Assembly (NCBI GenBank): GCA_016165875.1
Contig: JABBOT010000011.1
Coordinates: forward strand, 9,287,723 to 9,351,722
Length of the DNA: 64,000 nt
From: Acanthopleura granulata
Lineage: Eukaryota > Mollusca > Polyplacophora > Chitonida > Chitonidae
Direction: 5' to 3'
Shown here: positions 22,001 to 31,936 of the stretch, piece after piece
Numbering within the stretch: position 1 is the first letter of the stretch
How the letters are laid out: each line of letters begins with the position of its first letter
The notes under the pieces: generated by a model
The model's database searches: none
What the model saw: the letters and a program-made list of their open reading frames with translations, nothing else
Told to the model about the DNA's origin: nothing
Program-made: the position numbers and the translations under genes

Positions 22001-25000
22001 AAGTAAACACCAGCTACAGCTTCATGCAGGTGACCAGTGCAGGAATGGCCAAATTGATCAGGTATGGACTTTTGCGAGCTGTCAATCACGAATGCTCACT
22101 TGACCAATCATAATCAATAGTGTTGCAAGTAGGTCAACCAGATGTCCCACACTATGGTTACAAATGCTCAATCTTTCTGTGACGTCACAACTGCTTTCAA
22201 AGAGAATGGAATGAAAAGTAACGTTGTCATGAGAACGGCTGGTGGGACATCCGCTGTGGTGGATCTATCCATTACCATAAGTGATACTTGCCTTATTGGG
22301 ATGAGTCTGAATGGACAGAGACGTATTCACAGACAGCACCTTGAACAAGAATGGCAGCTGACCATCAAATTCGGCGTTGACCTTTTCCCCAAGCTGTTCA
22401 GGATGCTTATCTATCCAATCACTGAGCAGAATCTCCTTGCCATCAGAGAAGACAGCTGTGGAGGGTCCAGACGGGTGGGTACCCATCCAAAGCTGAAATA
22501 ACAATAACATTTTAAGCTCGCTATTTTGTTACATACATATATTTTTTTCTTTTTTTTTTGGTCATTTCCAAAAGTTTCCATAAGAACATATCACTCAAGC
22601 CAGGCGAAGGGCAAACTTGATAAAGAATATCGGAGAAAAGGTATGTTTTATACATAGCTTTTCAAATGCAATCCTTTGGCACTTCCATTTTTTCTAATGT
22701 AAAACTCCTGAACCCCAAAGTGCTATACTGTATACATGTTTGTGCATTGAGAAAATGACTTCTCTCAAGATCTACAGTGGTTAGCTAGATCAATTACTAA
22801 ACAAGGAAACCACATTACATGTGTACTTGTGTTGTTTTTACCTGTACATGTAAACACACATGTACATACATCTTTACTACCTCCATATAGTTCTGTTGTA
22901 GTGTACATTTCTTTATTTATATATTTATTTCATTGAAGATCTGCGCTGTACTCAAGAATATTTCACTTATACAGCCAGCACTATGGTGGGAGAAAACAGG
23001 GCAGAGCGCGGACGATACCCACCACCATTCGCAGGTTGCTGACAGACCTTCCCATGTACCGACAGAGAGGTAGCCAGCATGAGGTGGACTTGAACTCACA
23101 GTGACTGCATTGGTGTGAGACTTCTGGGTCAATACTCTACACTAGCACGCTAACCAACTGAACCACAGAGGCCCCAGGTCAATACTCTACACTAGCACGC
23201 TAACCAACTGAACCACAGAGGCCCCAGGTCAATACTCTACACTAGCACGCTAACCAACTGAACCAGAGAGGCCCCAGGTCAATACTCTACACTAGCACGC
23301 TAACCAACTGAACCACTGAGGCCCCAGGTCAATACTCTACACTAGCACGCTAACCAACTGAACCACAGAGGCCCCAGGTCAATACTCTACACTAGCACGC
23401 TAACCAACTGAACCAGAGAGGCCCCAGGTCAATACTCTACACTAGCACGCTAACCAACTGAACCACAGAGGCCCCAGGTCAATACTCTACACTAGCACGC
23501 TAACCAACTGAACCACAGAGGCCCCAGGTCAATACTCTACACTAGCACGCTAACCAACTGAACCACTGAGGCCCCAGGTCAATACTCTACACTAGCACGC
23601 TAACCAACTGAACCAGAGAGGCCCCAGGTCAATACTCTACACTAGCACGCTAACCAACTGAACCAGAGAGGCCCCAGGTCAATACTCTACACTAGCACGC
23701 TAACCAACTGAACCACAGAGGCCCCAGGTCAATACTCTACACTAGCACGCTAACCAACTGAACCACAGAGGCCCCAGGTCAATACTCTACACTAGCACGC
23801 TAACCAACTGAACCAGAGAGGCCCCAGGTCAATACTCTACACTAGCACGCTAACCAACTGAACCACAGAGGCCCCAGGTCAATACTCTACACTAGCACGC
23901 TAACCAACTGAACCACAGAGGCCCCAGGTCAATACTCTACACTAGCACGCTAACCAACTGAACCACTGAGGCCCCGTTGTAGTGTACAGTACAAAAAGAT
24001 TGCTGTCATATAAACGCTGTACCAGCTGCAGTATTGATTTTTCTATTTTTCTAGCTGACGTGTAGGATCCATTCATAAAGTACCGAACATGTATACTGCT
24101 GTCTACTTCGTCAGAGAGCTGTTTAATATTTCAGCAGGCGTACAAATATTTGAAATTTAATACTTTTATCTTTGTTAAACCTAGTCCTTGTTACAGGTGC
24201 ATGAAATCTTTTTCATAGTCAGGTGCAGAAACCGGACTCCGTGTGGATAAATAAAACTGGAATAATTTAAATGGAAAATGTCTTTACTGTTGTCACACTG
24301 CTGCTTTTAGAAAACCATAACTGTTACAATGCAATGTAACAGCACTGTGGTTAGAGCAAAAAGGAGAAGTCTTTCAGCAGCAAAATTACACCAGCTCAGT
24401 GCTGTCATATTCATAATGCTGCCTCACAAAAGCATCATCTCAACTTCATGAGGTCATCAATAAAAATATGTTTGGTTGCAGCAACGTGAACAACTGTCCA
24501 GAGGCAATCCTTAAGAAATTGTTTCTTGGGCGAAACCTAATCGGTCAATTGTCAGTCGACAGGGAATTGTCTTTTTTTATTCTGACTCTTAAAAAGGATT
24601 AGGATCTTAAAGAAATTCACATGGAGAGAAAAATATAAAAAAAAAGTTATCAAAAAACCTACAAAAAGTTTTGATTAGGGCCATAATCGGTCAGGTTACG
24701 CCCAACCAACAAAATTTCAAGGATGGCTCAATCTACAGTTTTAACCAGAATTTTAATAGAAGATATTATTTTTTCTCTCTCTCTGCTGCTTTCTTTAAAA
24801 TCCCCAGATTTATCATAAGGGACAATTTCAAGGCTGGCTTAAAGTGTTCTAAATGAAGATGTGATACATGTTCCATATGTTTTTTTGACGTCAGTTCAGT
24901 GTTTATACCTAAACAAAAGCATTAAATCTTAAGTAAAATACTATGTATTTAGAAATATATTAAAAATATGAACATTACTAAAATAGTGTGTTAATATAGG

Positions 25001-28000
25001 TTCTGGTTTGTTAGGAGAAATTAATCATTCATTTAGTCATTCTGATTGACCTTCAGCTTCCCATTATAGTCTAATATGTTTATTTAGCTTGGGTTTTATG
25101 CCGAGCTCAAGAACAGGTACTTAACTTACACAACAGCGGCTGGAGATATGGTGGGAGGAAATCAGGCAGAGCCCAGGGGAACCCACAACTATCCACAGCT
25201 TGCTGGCAGACCTTCTATGACCCAGGGGGAAGCCAGCAAGAGCTGGATTTGAACTCACAGCGGTCGAATTGGGGAGAAGCTCTTGGGCCACATACCTCAT
25301 ACCAGGGGTGCATTCATGTGGTATATTAATGAGGGTGATACCATACCTTGGCAAAGGGGTACATTCATATTTACTTATTTATAAGATTGGTGTTTTGTGC
25401 CATACTTAAGAATGTTTCACTTAAATACAAGTACGACAGCAGCCAGCATTATGGCGGGTGGAAACCGAACAGAGCCCAGGGGAAACCCACGACCATTCGC
25501 AGTTTGCTGGGAGACCTTCCCACATACATGTAGATCCGGAGAGGAAGTCAGCATGAGCTGGGCTTGTACTCACAACAATTGCATTGGTGAACGGCACCTG
25601 GGTCATTATGCTGCATTAGTGTGCTTCTCCCACCCCCCACTTCAGCCTCATTACTGCATGTTAATGAGACTCATACCATACCTCCGCATAGGGGGTGCAG
25701 TCGTCCACCACAAATCCCTCACTGCCACTCTCAGCCAGAGTTGCCACTTCACTCTCACGACCATACTTGCCCCAGGCATATTTCTGCACGGAGCACTTCA
25801 GCTTGAAAACTGGCAATAAAAGCATTATAAGAGTTAACAGCATAATCCCACAGTATGGATAGATCACTTTACAGAAATGACAATATTACAACTGAATCTA
25901 CAAATGTATATGCTTCAATAAAGCATTCCACATGAACTTCATAAAAAACATACCTTATTATCTTCGCATGGTGCTTAACCCAGACATCCAAATGCAAGGT
26001 ATTAAAGCAAAATTGCAATTCAATAAGAAAATTGTACCTGTTAGTGCAAAATTTTATCAATTTTATTCAATAAGGGTCCATTTAGGTCTCCTTCCTTTTT
26101 CTAAATAACCAGTGTAATATTACTTGTTGTCTTTTCTTCTAAAATCATTGTGACATCTTTATATGAACACCTGTGCACTGTACTATACAACAAACACGTT
26201 ATAAACAAAATTATTCATGCCCTTTGCAGCTGAAGGTACATGAAGCATTAACAAGCCAGGAAATACTTGTGGCATATTAAAGGGACAGAAAACATAAAAG
26301 TGAAGTTATGATGAGTGAAAAGGCAATTAAAAACTGTACCTGTAAATACCCTCCCTAATTTTTAAAATTATCCATTACCAAATTAAAGGCAGTCCAATAT
26401 GTTGGCTGTACATGTATGGTGGGATTTATGGGCCATATTGATGACGTGCGTCACCAGGGACGTCACGCCGACTTTTCTCTGGCCCTAAGCTCTTTCATAC
26501 AGAGGCACACAGTAAAGGGGTACAGTTCATAAGAGCTCTATTCAGACATGAACGATGTACATGAACAAAACAATTTGTGACGTCATCAATAACAGATATA
26601 TTAATATGCCTAGCTCTACTGGGCTTACCCATAGAATATTATCCATACAAGCCAAGCCCTAGATCCCTGCTGCCATATTTTACCAACACACTGTGCTGTC
26701 CCTCTGAGTTTGATGTCAGTATCAGTAAAGCATTTATTTCTGTAGACCCATATGTCTAAGTTTATTCGTTGTCACGTGATGTCCGGCCTCTAGTTAATGC
26801 AATCGGGTGCAAAACTCCTCGACAGTAGATTCATTTCAAAAGTCATTTGCACAGGACTGGCCATGTTGACAACTATGTCATCGTTTTAGGGGCTTGCTTT
26901 GGTGTTGTTGTATATGTCCCAGTCTCAGTCAGTAAAGTCCGGCCAGAGTGAGTCTTCGAGTCTCGATCGCTAACGTCTGCCGACTAGCAGGCCCCCAAAA
27001 CGATGATGTAGTTGTCACCATGGCCAGTCCAGCGTGAATGACTTTCGAAATGGATCTACCCTTGAGGAGTTCTGTACCTGTGTGCATTTAGTAGACGCGA
27101 TGCGAGTGGACAACATGGGACAACGAACAGCACAGACATATAGGTAGTCGGAAATAAGTGTTTTATTGATGCTAACATCAAACTGAGGAGGGCAGCACGA
27201 TATGTTGGCAAAAACGGCTGCAGGGATTACAAAGGATCTTGCGGCTTACCTTCTATAGATAATAATATATGGGTAAGCCTGCTAGAGCTACATATGCTTT
27301 ACACATACATGGTCCACAAAACCTACCATAAAATCCAGGTCAATTCAATGAAAAGAAAAATCTTTAAAAAAAAAATTAATACGTAAATGTATTTTTAAAG
27401 ACAGTATTGAATGGTCTTTCACCTGACAGTGGGATCACCATATCTTTAAGCAGTCCTTCCCCTTTAACTTGCAATGTAATATCCATGCTGTGTCTTCTGA
27501 ATTTGCAATATCATGCCGACCTCGTAAACTTGCAATACCATGACACATGCAGAATTTTACACATTCAGATTTCCGTCCCACATTTCCAATGACATGAATA
27601 TTGTAGATTCGCTATGTCATCTTTAATGTTATGGTCTATTTTGCATTCTTCACAAAAAAAAAATTGCCTGAAGGTACATGTATAAGTACACAAGCATTTC
27701 TTCTCATCTGACCACCTCAAGAAACAAAACAACTCATTCAAATGAGGCCCCCAAAAAGCACTGTACAAACAACATTTACATGTTGCTTATTATAGGATAC
27801 AGGCAAGGATACACGTGACAGGGCATGGTGTTGGTGGGAGGGGGTGGTGGGGGGGGGGAGGGTAGTGGTGTGGTTATAAGCTACTCATGCAAAGATAGAA
27901 AATTTACCACTGACATCACTTAAAAAAATTTCTGACCGCTGAAGGAATACATGAATAAAACAGAGGTGTAATTTTGGGACATAAAATCTGCCCCAAATAT

Positions 28001-29243
28001 GACTGACCCATTATTTTTACTTATATAATTGAGAAGGTGGGGGAGCATAATTTTCTTCATTAACCACACAGACTTAACCTGGATATTAAAGCTTATCCTA
28101 AGTTAAACACATCTGCCCACTCAAAGATATGCATATATACACTATATACATATCATTCTGATAATTTTGGAGTCTGAGGCTCACATTGTGCAAAGACCAG
28201 CTTCTTTAATAAGCTGAATCAGCATTGCAGGCGCGTCAAGAGATTTTGGATGTTTTGGATGCGATAGGGTGGGGGGTCTCACAAACTACCGTGATTTCAC
28301 GGAGGTTAACAATGTTGTTGTTATTTGGTCCATGATTTAGCTTTAGTTTGGGAAAGCGCCCACCCTGGCTCATCCAACACCAGTATGATCTCTCGATACA
28401 GCTGTAATGCTGATACAGTTTATATAGTGATTGTGTAAGATAGTGATAGTGACACTGGAATTTGTGACACTGTCTGTGCCTTGACAATCCTTTTGGGAAA
28501 ACTATTTTGTCTGAGCGTTAAAAGACATAGAAATAAGACATACAATAAATTGCATGTACAAGTATTTAAGTTATTCAGTAGTCGAATTTCCTATTTATGT
28601 CTCAGGAATATATACCCACAACTGGTACTGTTATATATATATGAGTGAAAATCCGAAGCCCATTTATCTTATTATTGATATGGAACAGTGAATTTTGAAA
28701 AGCTTGTTATTTCAAATGTATATAATCAGTTCCAGCGGGATTTCTTCCCATCCCTACAAGAAAAATGTACTTTATTCATTTTTGTTTTCATAGCTCTTTG
28801 GAATATTTCACTCAACACTTGTTTAATTATATTTACCATTAATTTCAATGTTTACAAATGTCTGCAAGGTTACGTAATGAGGACAATTTTGTAAATGCTA
28901 ACAATGGCTATAATTCTGAGTATGGCTACAACCAAATTTTAAAATCTTCAAAGCATCCAAAAATTACCAAGGTCAAACACCATGCTATATGTAAACTGTA
29001 CTAAACGTCTGCAGGATGTGCAAGCCTATCACTGGATCATTTGACATTCAATCTTCCACGACACATATTTTCGTGACATCATGTCAGGAGGTTTCTGCTA
29101 AGCATTTCATGGCTTTCTTGCTGCGCTAGGTGAACATTAACGTAAAGCGGTTATTGCACCAGACTGTTACAGTTAATGACTGCGCATCTCGTTACTTTAC
29201 ATGGAAGTTTTCAAGTAGCTCTCTTACCTCTTTCGTCTGCCAT
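10063..29243 (-). CDS. MPI: Mannose-6-phosphate isomerase (phosphomannose isomerase type I), complete, 8 exons
   Basis: Coding exons in transcript order: 29243-29228, 25809-25682, 22492-22292, 19824-19683, 18483-18298, 16142-15969, 13917-13709, 10296-10063. All phases fit and give 1290 nt, i.e. 429 residues plus TGA; human MPI is about 423. The start ATG (29243-29241) gives MADER, followed by [14 protein letters not shown]. The enzyme interconverts fructose-6-phosphate and mannose-6-phosphate in the cytosol, feeding GDP-mannose synthesis for glycosylation. The expected zinc ligands are present: Gln110 and His112 in SIQTHPNK, Glu137 in NHKPE, His277 in LPHAYLSG. Other family blocks are [40 protein letters not shown] and the catalytic-Arg segment RAGLT (Arg296). 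Intron 3 has a GC donor (22291-22290, AAG then GCAAGT); residue spacing to the human enzyme is kept only if it is used. Introns are rich in tandem arrays described separately. Confidence 0.95.
10303..11568 (-). repeat. 22 bp minisatellite abutting the MPI exon 8 acceptor
   Basis: About 50 degenerate units. In the MPI sense each reads roughly CTTTCTAACTGTGACC then TTCCTG. It contains TTCTAAC, which fits the branch-point consensus YNYURAY, and a pyrimidine-rich stretch without AG. The unit nearest the gene merges into the acceptor TTTCTCTTTGCAG of exon 8 (acceptor AG at 10298-10297). The array occupies the 3' third of intron 7. Confidence 0.9.
11401..11462 (+). mobile_element. SINE family C fragment inside the 22 bp array
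   Basis: A block with GCCACCTCTGCAATATTTCA followed by GCCATGCTGTGGTGAG, preceded by a GAATGAAT-type tail. A sister copy with GCCACATCGGCAATATCTCA is at 59748-59822. The insertion interrupts the 22 bp array near its distal end. Confidence 0.6.
11720..12081. mobile_element. MITE family 1, copy 1 (~90 bp terminal inverted repeats)
   Basis: The left end reads GGGGAGATTTGAGTTCGCAC and runs on through GGAAGGTAAAAAAAG and CATGTGACTTGTCA. The right end, reverse complemented, gives the same order (AGGAGTTTTGAGTTTGAACT, AAGGTAAGAAAAATG, CATGTGACCTG). There is no transposase inside. A second full copy is at 53958-54324 and a right-arm fragment at 61655-61757. In MPI intron 7. Confidence 0.85.
13274..13590. 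mobile_element. MITE family 2, ~90-100 bp terminal inverted repeats
   Basis: The left arm starts GGCATTTTTTTTACTGTGGT, and the reverse complement of the right arm starts GGCATTTTTTTACAGTGATT. Similarity continues through TGAGGTGCTA, GGTGGA, TTTTTGGACCATAT and the CACGGTGATGACAT region. It is 317 bp long with no coding potential, and lies 120 bp into MPI intron 7, after exon 7 in the transcript. Confidence 0.88.
13918..15777 (-). repeat. 94 bp satellite made from the intron 6/exon 7 junction of MPI
   Basis: The marker TTCTGATGGG recurs every 94 bp from 14041 to 15733, giving 19 regular units plus a diverged unit at ~13949-14020. In MPI sense each unit contains a near copy of the exon 7 start (true exon ACTGTATGGAGTGTATGG, units [A/G]CTGTATGAAGTGCATGG or a variant), preceded by a copy of the intron end (CAGTGT...TTTGTAT). 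In the units the true CACAG acceptor reads CTGGAG. Two unit types alternate, encoding CMKCMACSD or CMKCTAPSD if read in the exon frame. Confidence 0.95.
15780..15968 (-). repeat. 35-37 bp repeats made from the exon 6/intron 6 donor junction of MPI
   Basis: In MPI sense the exon 6 end reads TACCTGTCTGGCA then GTAAGT. The segment TACCTGTCTGGCAGTAAGTC or close variants recurs with starts 35, 37, 35, 35 and 37 bp apart: five extra copies behind the real junction. At least two copies (near 15932 and 15825) keep a GTAAGT identical to the true donor; others read GTGTCAG or GGAAGT. Together with the 94 bp array this fills intron 6. Confidence 0.92.
16893..17146 (+). mobile_element. SINE family A, near full length
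   Basis: Head GGGGGGCCTCCGTGGCTCAG, then TCGGTTAGCGCGCTAAC, a shortened middle, the GGTTTCCTCTGGGCTCTGCC block and an AATAAATAAATAAAT tail. Antisense to MPI in intron 5. The region 16143-16892 between it and exon 6 shows nothing recognisable. Confidence 0.92.
17405..18210 (-). repeat. 29 bp minisatellite in MPI intron 5, split by a SINE
   Basis: About 19 units built on AGGTCAACAACTGATCA plus a variable AAACAGCCCAAA segment. Runs from 17405 to 17875, resumes at 18151-18210, and ends 87 bp from exon 5. The gap is an inserted SINE. Confidence 0.92.
17876..18150 (-). mobile_element. SINE family A inserted in the 29 bp minisatellite
   Basis: Full element in MPI sense, head at ~18147 and AT-rich tail at 17876. 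The 9 bp AGCACAAAA occurs on both sides (17867-17875 and 18151-18159), fitting a target-site duplication, though this string is also part of the host repeat unit. Confidence 0.9.
19036..19203 (-). mobile_element. SINE family A, 5'-truncated
   Basis: Tail, GGCGGCCAGTATTATGGTGG block and CGTACGGCCGGAGAGGAA block are present; the tRNA-like head is missing. It lies in MPI intron 4 in the sense direction. Confidence 0.85.
19860..20080 (-). repeat. Two extra partial copies of MPI exon 4 with adjoining intron
   Basis: The first half of exon 4 plus the upstream intron end is present three times: the real exon (motif CCAGTTCTGG at 19755) and copies at 19883 and 19985. The 19883 copy lacks 26 bp across the intron/exon junction, so it has no acceptor in place. 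The 19985 copy keeps an acceptor (TTGTAG then GTGCAAGCCC, exon start 20057) and would encode [17 protein letters not shown] and then NHKPELATW. Neither copy has the [11 protein letters not shown] half. Confidence 0.88.
21074..21790 (-). repeat. Degenerate ~140 bp tandem repeat rich in TGACCTTG and TCAAGGTCA
   Basis: Four to five diverged units, each with TGACCTTGAGCTAATGACC, a TCAAGGTCATGACACACCC block, AACATTTGTGCAAA and AAAGTTATGACC. Ends in a GGACAGACAGACAGACGGGC segment typical of the edge of a dispersed repeat. The class is unknown. It lies in MPI intron 3. The preceding 20096-21070 shows nothing clear. Confidence 0.75.
21906..21962 (+). mobile_element. SINE family B body fragment
   Basis: AGTATTGTGACTGGGTGAGG then a CTCATGTCTG segment matches the ATAATGTGACTGGGTGGGG body block of the family B element at 437-870. 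No head or tail. Confidence 0.5.
22908..23975 (-). mobile_element. SINE family A with 17 tandem heads, bounded by a 13 bp target-site duplication
   Basis: The SINE body and tail occupy ~22908-23125. The 5' head then repeats as a 50 bp unit 17 times to 23975. GTTGTAGTGTACA is present exactly at both outer edges (22895-22907 and 23976-23988), so the array lies inside the target-site duplication. Transcription of the SINE is in the MPI sense, in intron 2. Confidence 0.93.
23126..23975 (-). repeat. 17 x 50 bp array of SINE tRNA-like heads
   Basis: The marker AATACTCTAC starts at 23131 and every 50 bp to 23931. In SINE sense each unit is GGGGCCTCTGTGGTTCAG, then TTGGTTAGCGTGC, then TAGTGTAGAGTATTGACCT. 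It includes an A-box-like TGGTTCAGTTGG but no B box. Units differ almost only at one site (CACAGAG, CAGAGAG or CACTGAG on the + strand), so the array is very young or homogenised. Confidence 0.95.
25083..25290 (-). mobile_element. SINE family A, degenerate
   Basis: Recognisable by GGTTTTATGCCGAGCTCAAG, ATGGTGGGAGGAAATCAGGC, the CTTGCTGGCAGACCTTC block and TTTGAACTCACAGCGGTCG. Head mostly lost. MPI intron 2, sense. Confidence 0.8.
25370..25625 (-). mobile_element. SINE family A, degenerate, near full length
   Basis: Tail TATTTACTTATTTATAAGAT, then TTATGGCGGGTGGAAACCGA, AGTTTGCTGGGAGACCTTCC and a decayed head ending near GCATTAGTGTGCT. It lies 56 bp downstream of MPI exon 2 in the transcript. 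Confidence 0.82.
26601..27295. mobile_element. ~690 bp long inverted repeat in MPI intron 1
   Basis: Arms of about 300 bp (26601-26899 and 26985-27295) flank an ~85 bp spacer. Matching blocks, with the right arm given as reverse complement: TAGCTCTACTGGGCTTACCC with TAGCTCTAGCAGGCTTACCC; TTTGATGTCAGTATCA with TTTGATGTTAGCATCA; GGACTGGCCATGTTGACAAC with GGACTGGCCATGGTGACAAC; ATCGTTTTAGGGGC with ATCGTTTTGGGGGC. There is no internal gene. It could be a foldback transposon or two head-to-head copies of one element. Confidence 0.85.
27296..29227. other. Rest of MPI intron 1, nothing specific
   Basis: AT-rich intron sequence with a G-rich run at about 27835-27870 (several GGGG blocks, possible G-quadruplex on the + strand). 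No exon or classified repeat seen. Confidence 0.5.
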
Positions 29244-29769
29244 GCTGACCGTCCAGGTTGGAATTGACGTACTGAGCTACAGCAATTGCCACAGATTCGT
29301 ACTTGTAGAATAAAACAGACAGAGGTAAATATTTTCTATTAGACAAATAATTAATGAACTCTATTCTAAAGATAATGCTACAAGTTGCTAATTGTATAGA
29401 ACAGTATTGCATATTTTGACGTATAAATACGAAATGCGGCTTATGAATAACAACATACTAGACACTACCAAAATCGTCAGGAATCACGTTTCCACGGTTT
29501 GTATTTGTACGCCAATGTTGCATTGTTTGGATGAAAATTTGAGTATAAATTTGTGTGTTGTTGTGAAACAGTTGTATGAAGTCTTTCGTAGACTGAATCT
29601 GAGTACTTAATTCGTGTAATCAGTCGACAATTTAGGTTGTGTCTGTGTAAAAATGAAGTGCGTCAGACATGTACAACAACAACGAAAACGTTTCTGTCAA
29701 AAAAGTACATAAACATGCAGAGGTTGAGTAGCCATGATTATGCCTGACGACTCTAAATATTGACAGTAG

Positions 29770-30165
29770 TAAGGATGAGGGCGATGTTACGTGGTAGGTG
29801 AGGTCAATTCATTTAAAAATGTCGTTTTCATAATGAACATCAGAAAAATGGGTCAGCGACGAACAATAGCTCAACATATTCTTTACAAATCCCAGTGATT
29901 GGTGTTCTATACTGTACTCAAGATTATTTCACTTATACGACACCAGCCAGCATTATGGTGAGAGGAAGCCGGGCAGAGCCTGGAGGAAACTCACGACCAT
30001 CTGCAGCAGTATTTAATGTTGCAGACTAGGGGTATAGTGAAATGAGGGTGGTGTCACACAGAAGGGTGACATCAATACATGAAGAATGCCCTTTTCTCAG
30101 TGAACATTGGAAAAGTGGGTCAGCAACGAACTATAGCACAGCCCTAGTCTTTATGAATCCCCAGA
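29770..30165 (+). repeat. Diverged direct duplication enclosing a SINE family A fragment
   Basis: The segment with GATGAGGGCGATGTTACGTG and AATGGGTCAGCGACGAAC (29770-29885) recurs as AATGAGGGTGGTGTCACAC and AGTGGGTCAGCAACGAAC (30030-30150). Between them, 29896-30006, is a minus-oriented SINE family A piece (TTGGTGTTCTATACTGTACT, ATTATGGTGAGAGGAAGCCG). It lies between MPI and ENOX. Confidence 0.7.
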
Positions 30166-31391
30166 CTACTATTGATGGTTTCAAGCATCCATGTCCTTCG
30201 CAAGGAAATTTGTTGACTCAAGGAAGCGCTTCATACCAAATGTAAGGTAGGATTTGAGGTGTTAATTGTAGGGAAATTTTCGCCATGGACTTCTATAGGA
30301 CCGGTGCTGAGCGTTACGGTAACATATGTAGGCAACCAACTAACTGTGCTCTCTGAAACTATCATATATGAAGGCTAGACAAATTCTGATTGCCTTTCCA
30401 GAAAAATTTATTGTCTAAAAGCTTCATTTTTCATTTTTTATGGCAAACTCTAATTCAAGGCCTATCTCGCGTGGGTTAACTATTGTTTTTTTTTACCGCC
30501 CCTGATGTAGTCACATGACCAAAGACAGTGCCGTTGAGTGTCTCAGAGCTGTTATGACATCACTGCAAAACAATGAATAGCTAAGGAATCAGTCCCCATC
30601 AGCCTATTCTTTCTCCATGACAAAACCCCGCTGCTTCAACAAGTGGAAGAAATCCTAAAATCTACATTTACGATTAATTCCAAATCACACATCACATCGG
30701 CTATCCAAAAGAATGCCTTAAGACGCATGGACGACCATGTCCGGGCCTGGCATTAAGAAGAGACGGGGGGGGGGGGATAAAATGCTCCCTCAAAACCGTT
30801 CAGTGGAACCTGTTACACTCCCCCCCCCCGCCACAAATCAACTGGGAAGAAATGCTCTCCTGACTAATTGTAGGGACACCAAGTCTGACACGATCACTGA
30901 ACACTGTGAACTATAAACAAATATAACAGTGGACTGTTTCTCAGTGCCAGTGATACTCACGACTGAACAGAAAATAGTAATAAAAAAAACGTCAACTCAT
31001 ACTGTGATTTTACACTGCTTTCTGGCTCATTGCAATAGCGGAACAAGGATACCATGTTATACGTGTAAAATCCATAACTGATGAGATAAATTCCAAAATA
31101 AACCCTTCTACCCATAAAAGTTTTACAGAGTAATTTAGAGGATCTAGTTCTCTTTATCTGTTTATGCTCAGCTGGTTGTCACGGGAGACTCACTGTGATT
31201 ACCCTTCATGATGTAAAAGCCACTGCCAGCCACTGTCGTACAGTTGGAAATAATCCACCTTCATGTTGTTTCATCTATGAATGCTTTCCTTGGACAAATT
31301 ATCTGGTTGCATGACCATTGTCATTGATCGCTCCAGCTCAATAAGGACCTTAAACAAATAACCGCAAGATTTATCGACTGGAGCTGGAAAA
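30166..31391. other. MPI-ENOX intergenic stretch
   Basis: No exon recognised. A G12 run (30765-30776) and a C10 run (30820-30829) lie 43 bp apart and could pair with each other. Otherwise unremarkable. Confidence 0.5.
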
Positions 31392-31936
31392 AGTGGAGGT
31401 CACTGTAGGCTGAGTATCCAAACTACAACACATCCACAGTATTTAACAGAATATACAAGAACATACTTTACTTAGTGAAGTACAACACCGATGAATGAGA
31501 AGTGGAGGTCACTGTAGGCTGAGTATCCAAACTACAACACATCCACAGTATTTAACAGAATATACAAGAACATACTTTGCTTAGTGAAGTACAACACCGA
31601 TGAATGAGAAGTGGAGGTCACTGTAGGCTGAGTATCCAAACTACAACACATCCACAGTATTTAACAGAATATACAAGAACATACTTTGTTTAGTGAAGTA
31701 CAACACCGATGAATGAGAAGTGGAGGTCACTGTAGGCTGAGTATCCAAACTACAACACATCCACAGTATTTAACAGAGTATACAAGAACATACTTAGCTT
31801 AGTGAAGTACAACACCGATGAATGAGAAGTGGAGGTCACTGTAGGCTGAGTATCCAAACTACAACACATCCACAGTATTTAACAGAATATACAAGAACAT
31901 ACTTTGTTTAGTGAAGTACAACACCGATGAATGAGA
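31392..31936 (+). repeat. Five 109 bp tandem units
   Basis: AGTGGAGGTCACTGTAGGCT starts units at 31392, 31501, 31610, 31719 and 31828. Units are nearly identical, differing by single bases in the TACTTTGCTTAG segment. Located 1.2 kb upstream of the first recognised ENOX exon. Confidence 0.95.

Noticed and set aside
22142..22501. 119-codon + strand frame
   Set aside because: Antisense shadow of MPI exon 3, whose protein match is unambiguous.
23126..23975. CRISPR-like regular direct repeats
   Set aside because: Units are contiguous without unique spacers, in eukaryotic DNA, and match the SINE head.
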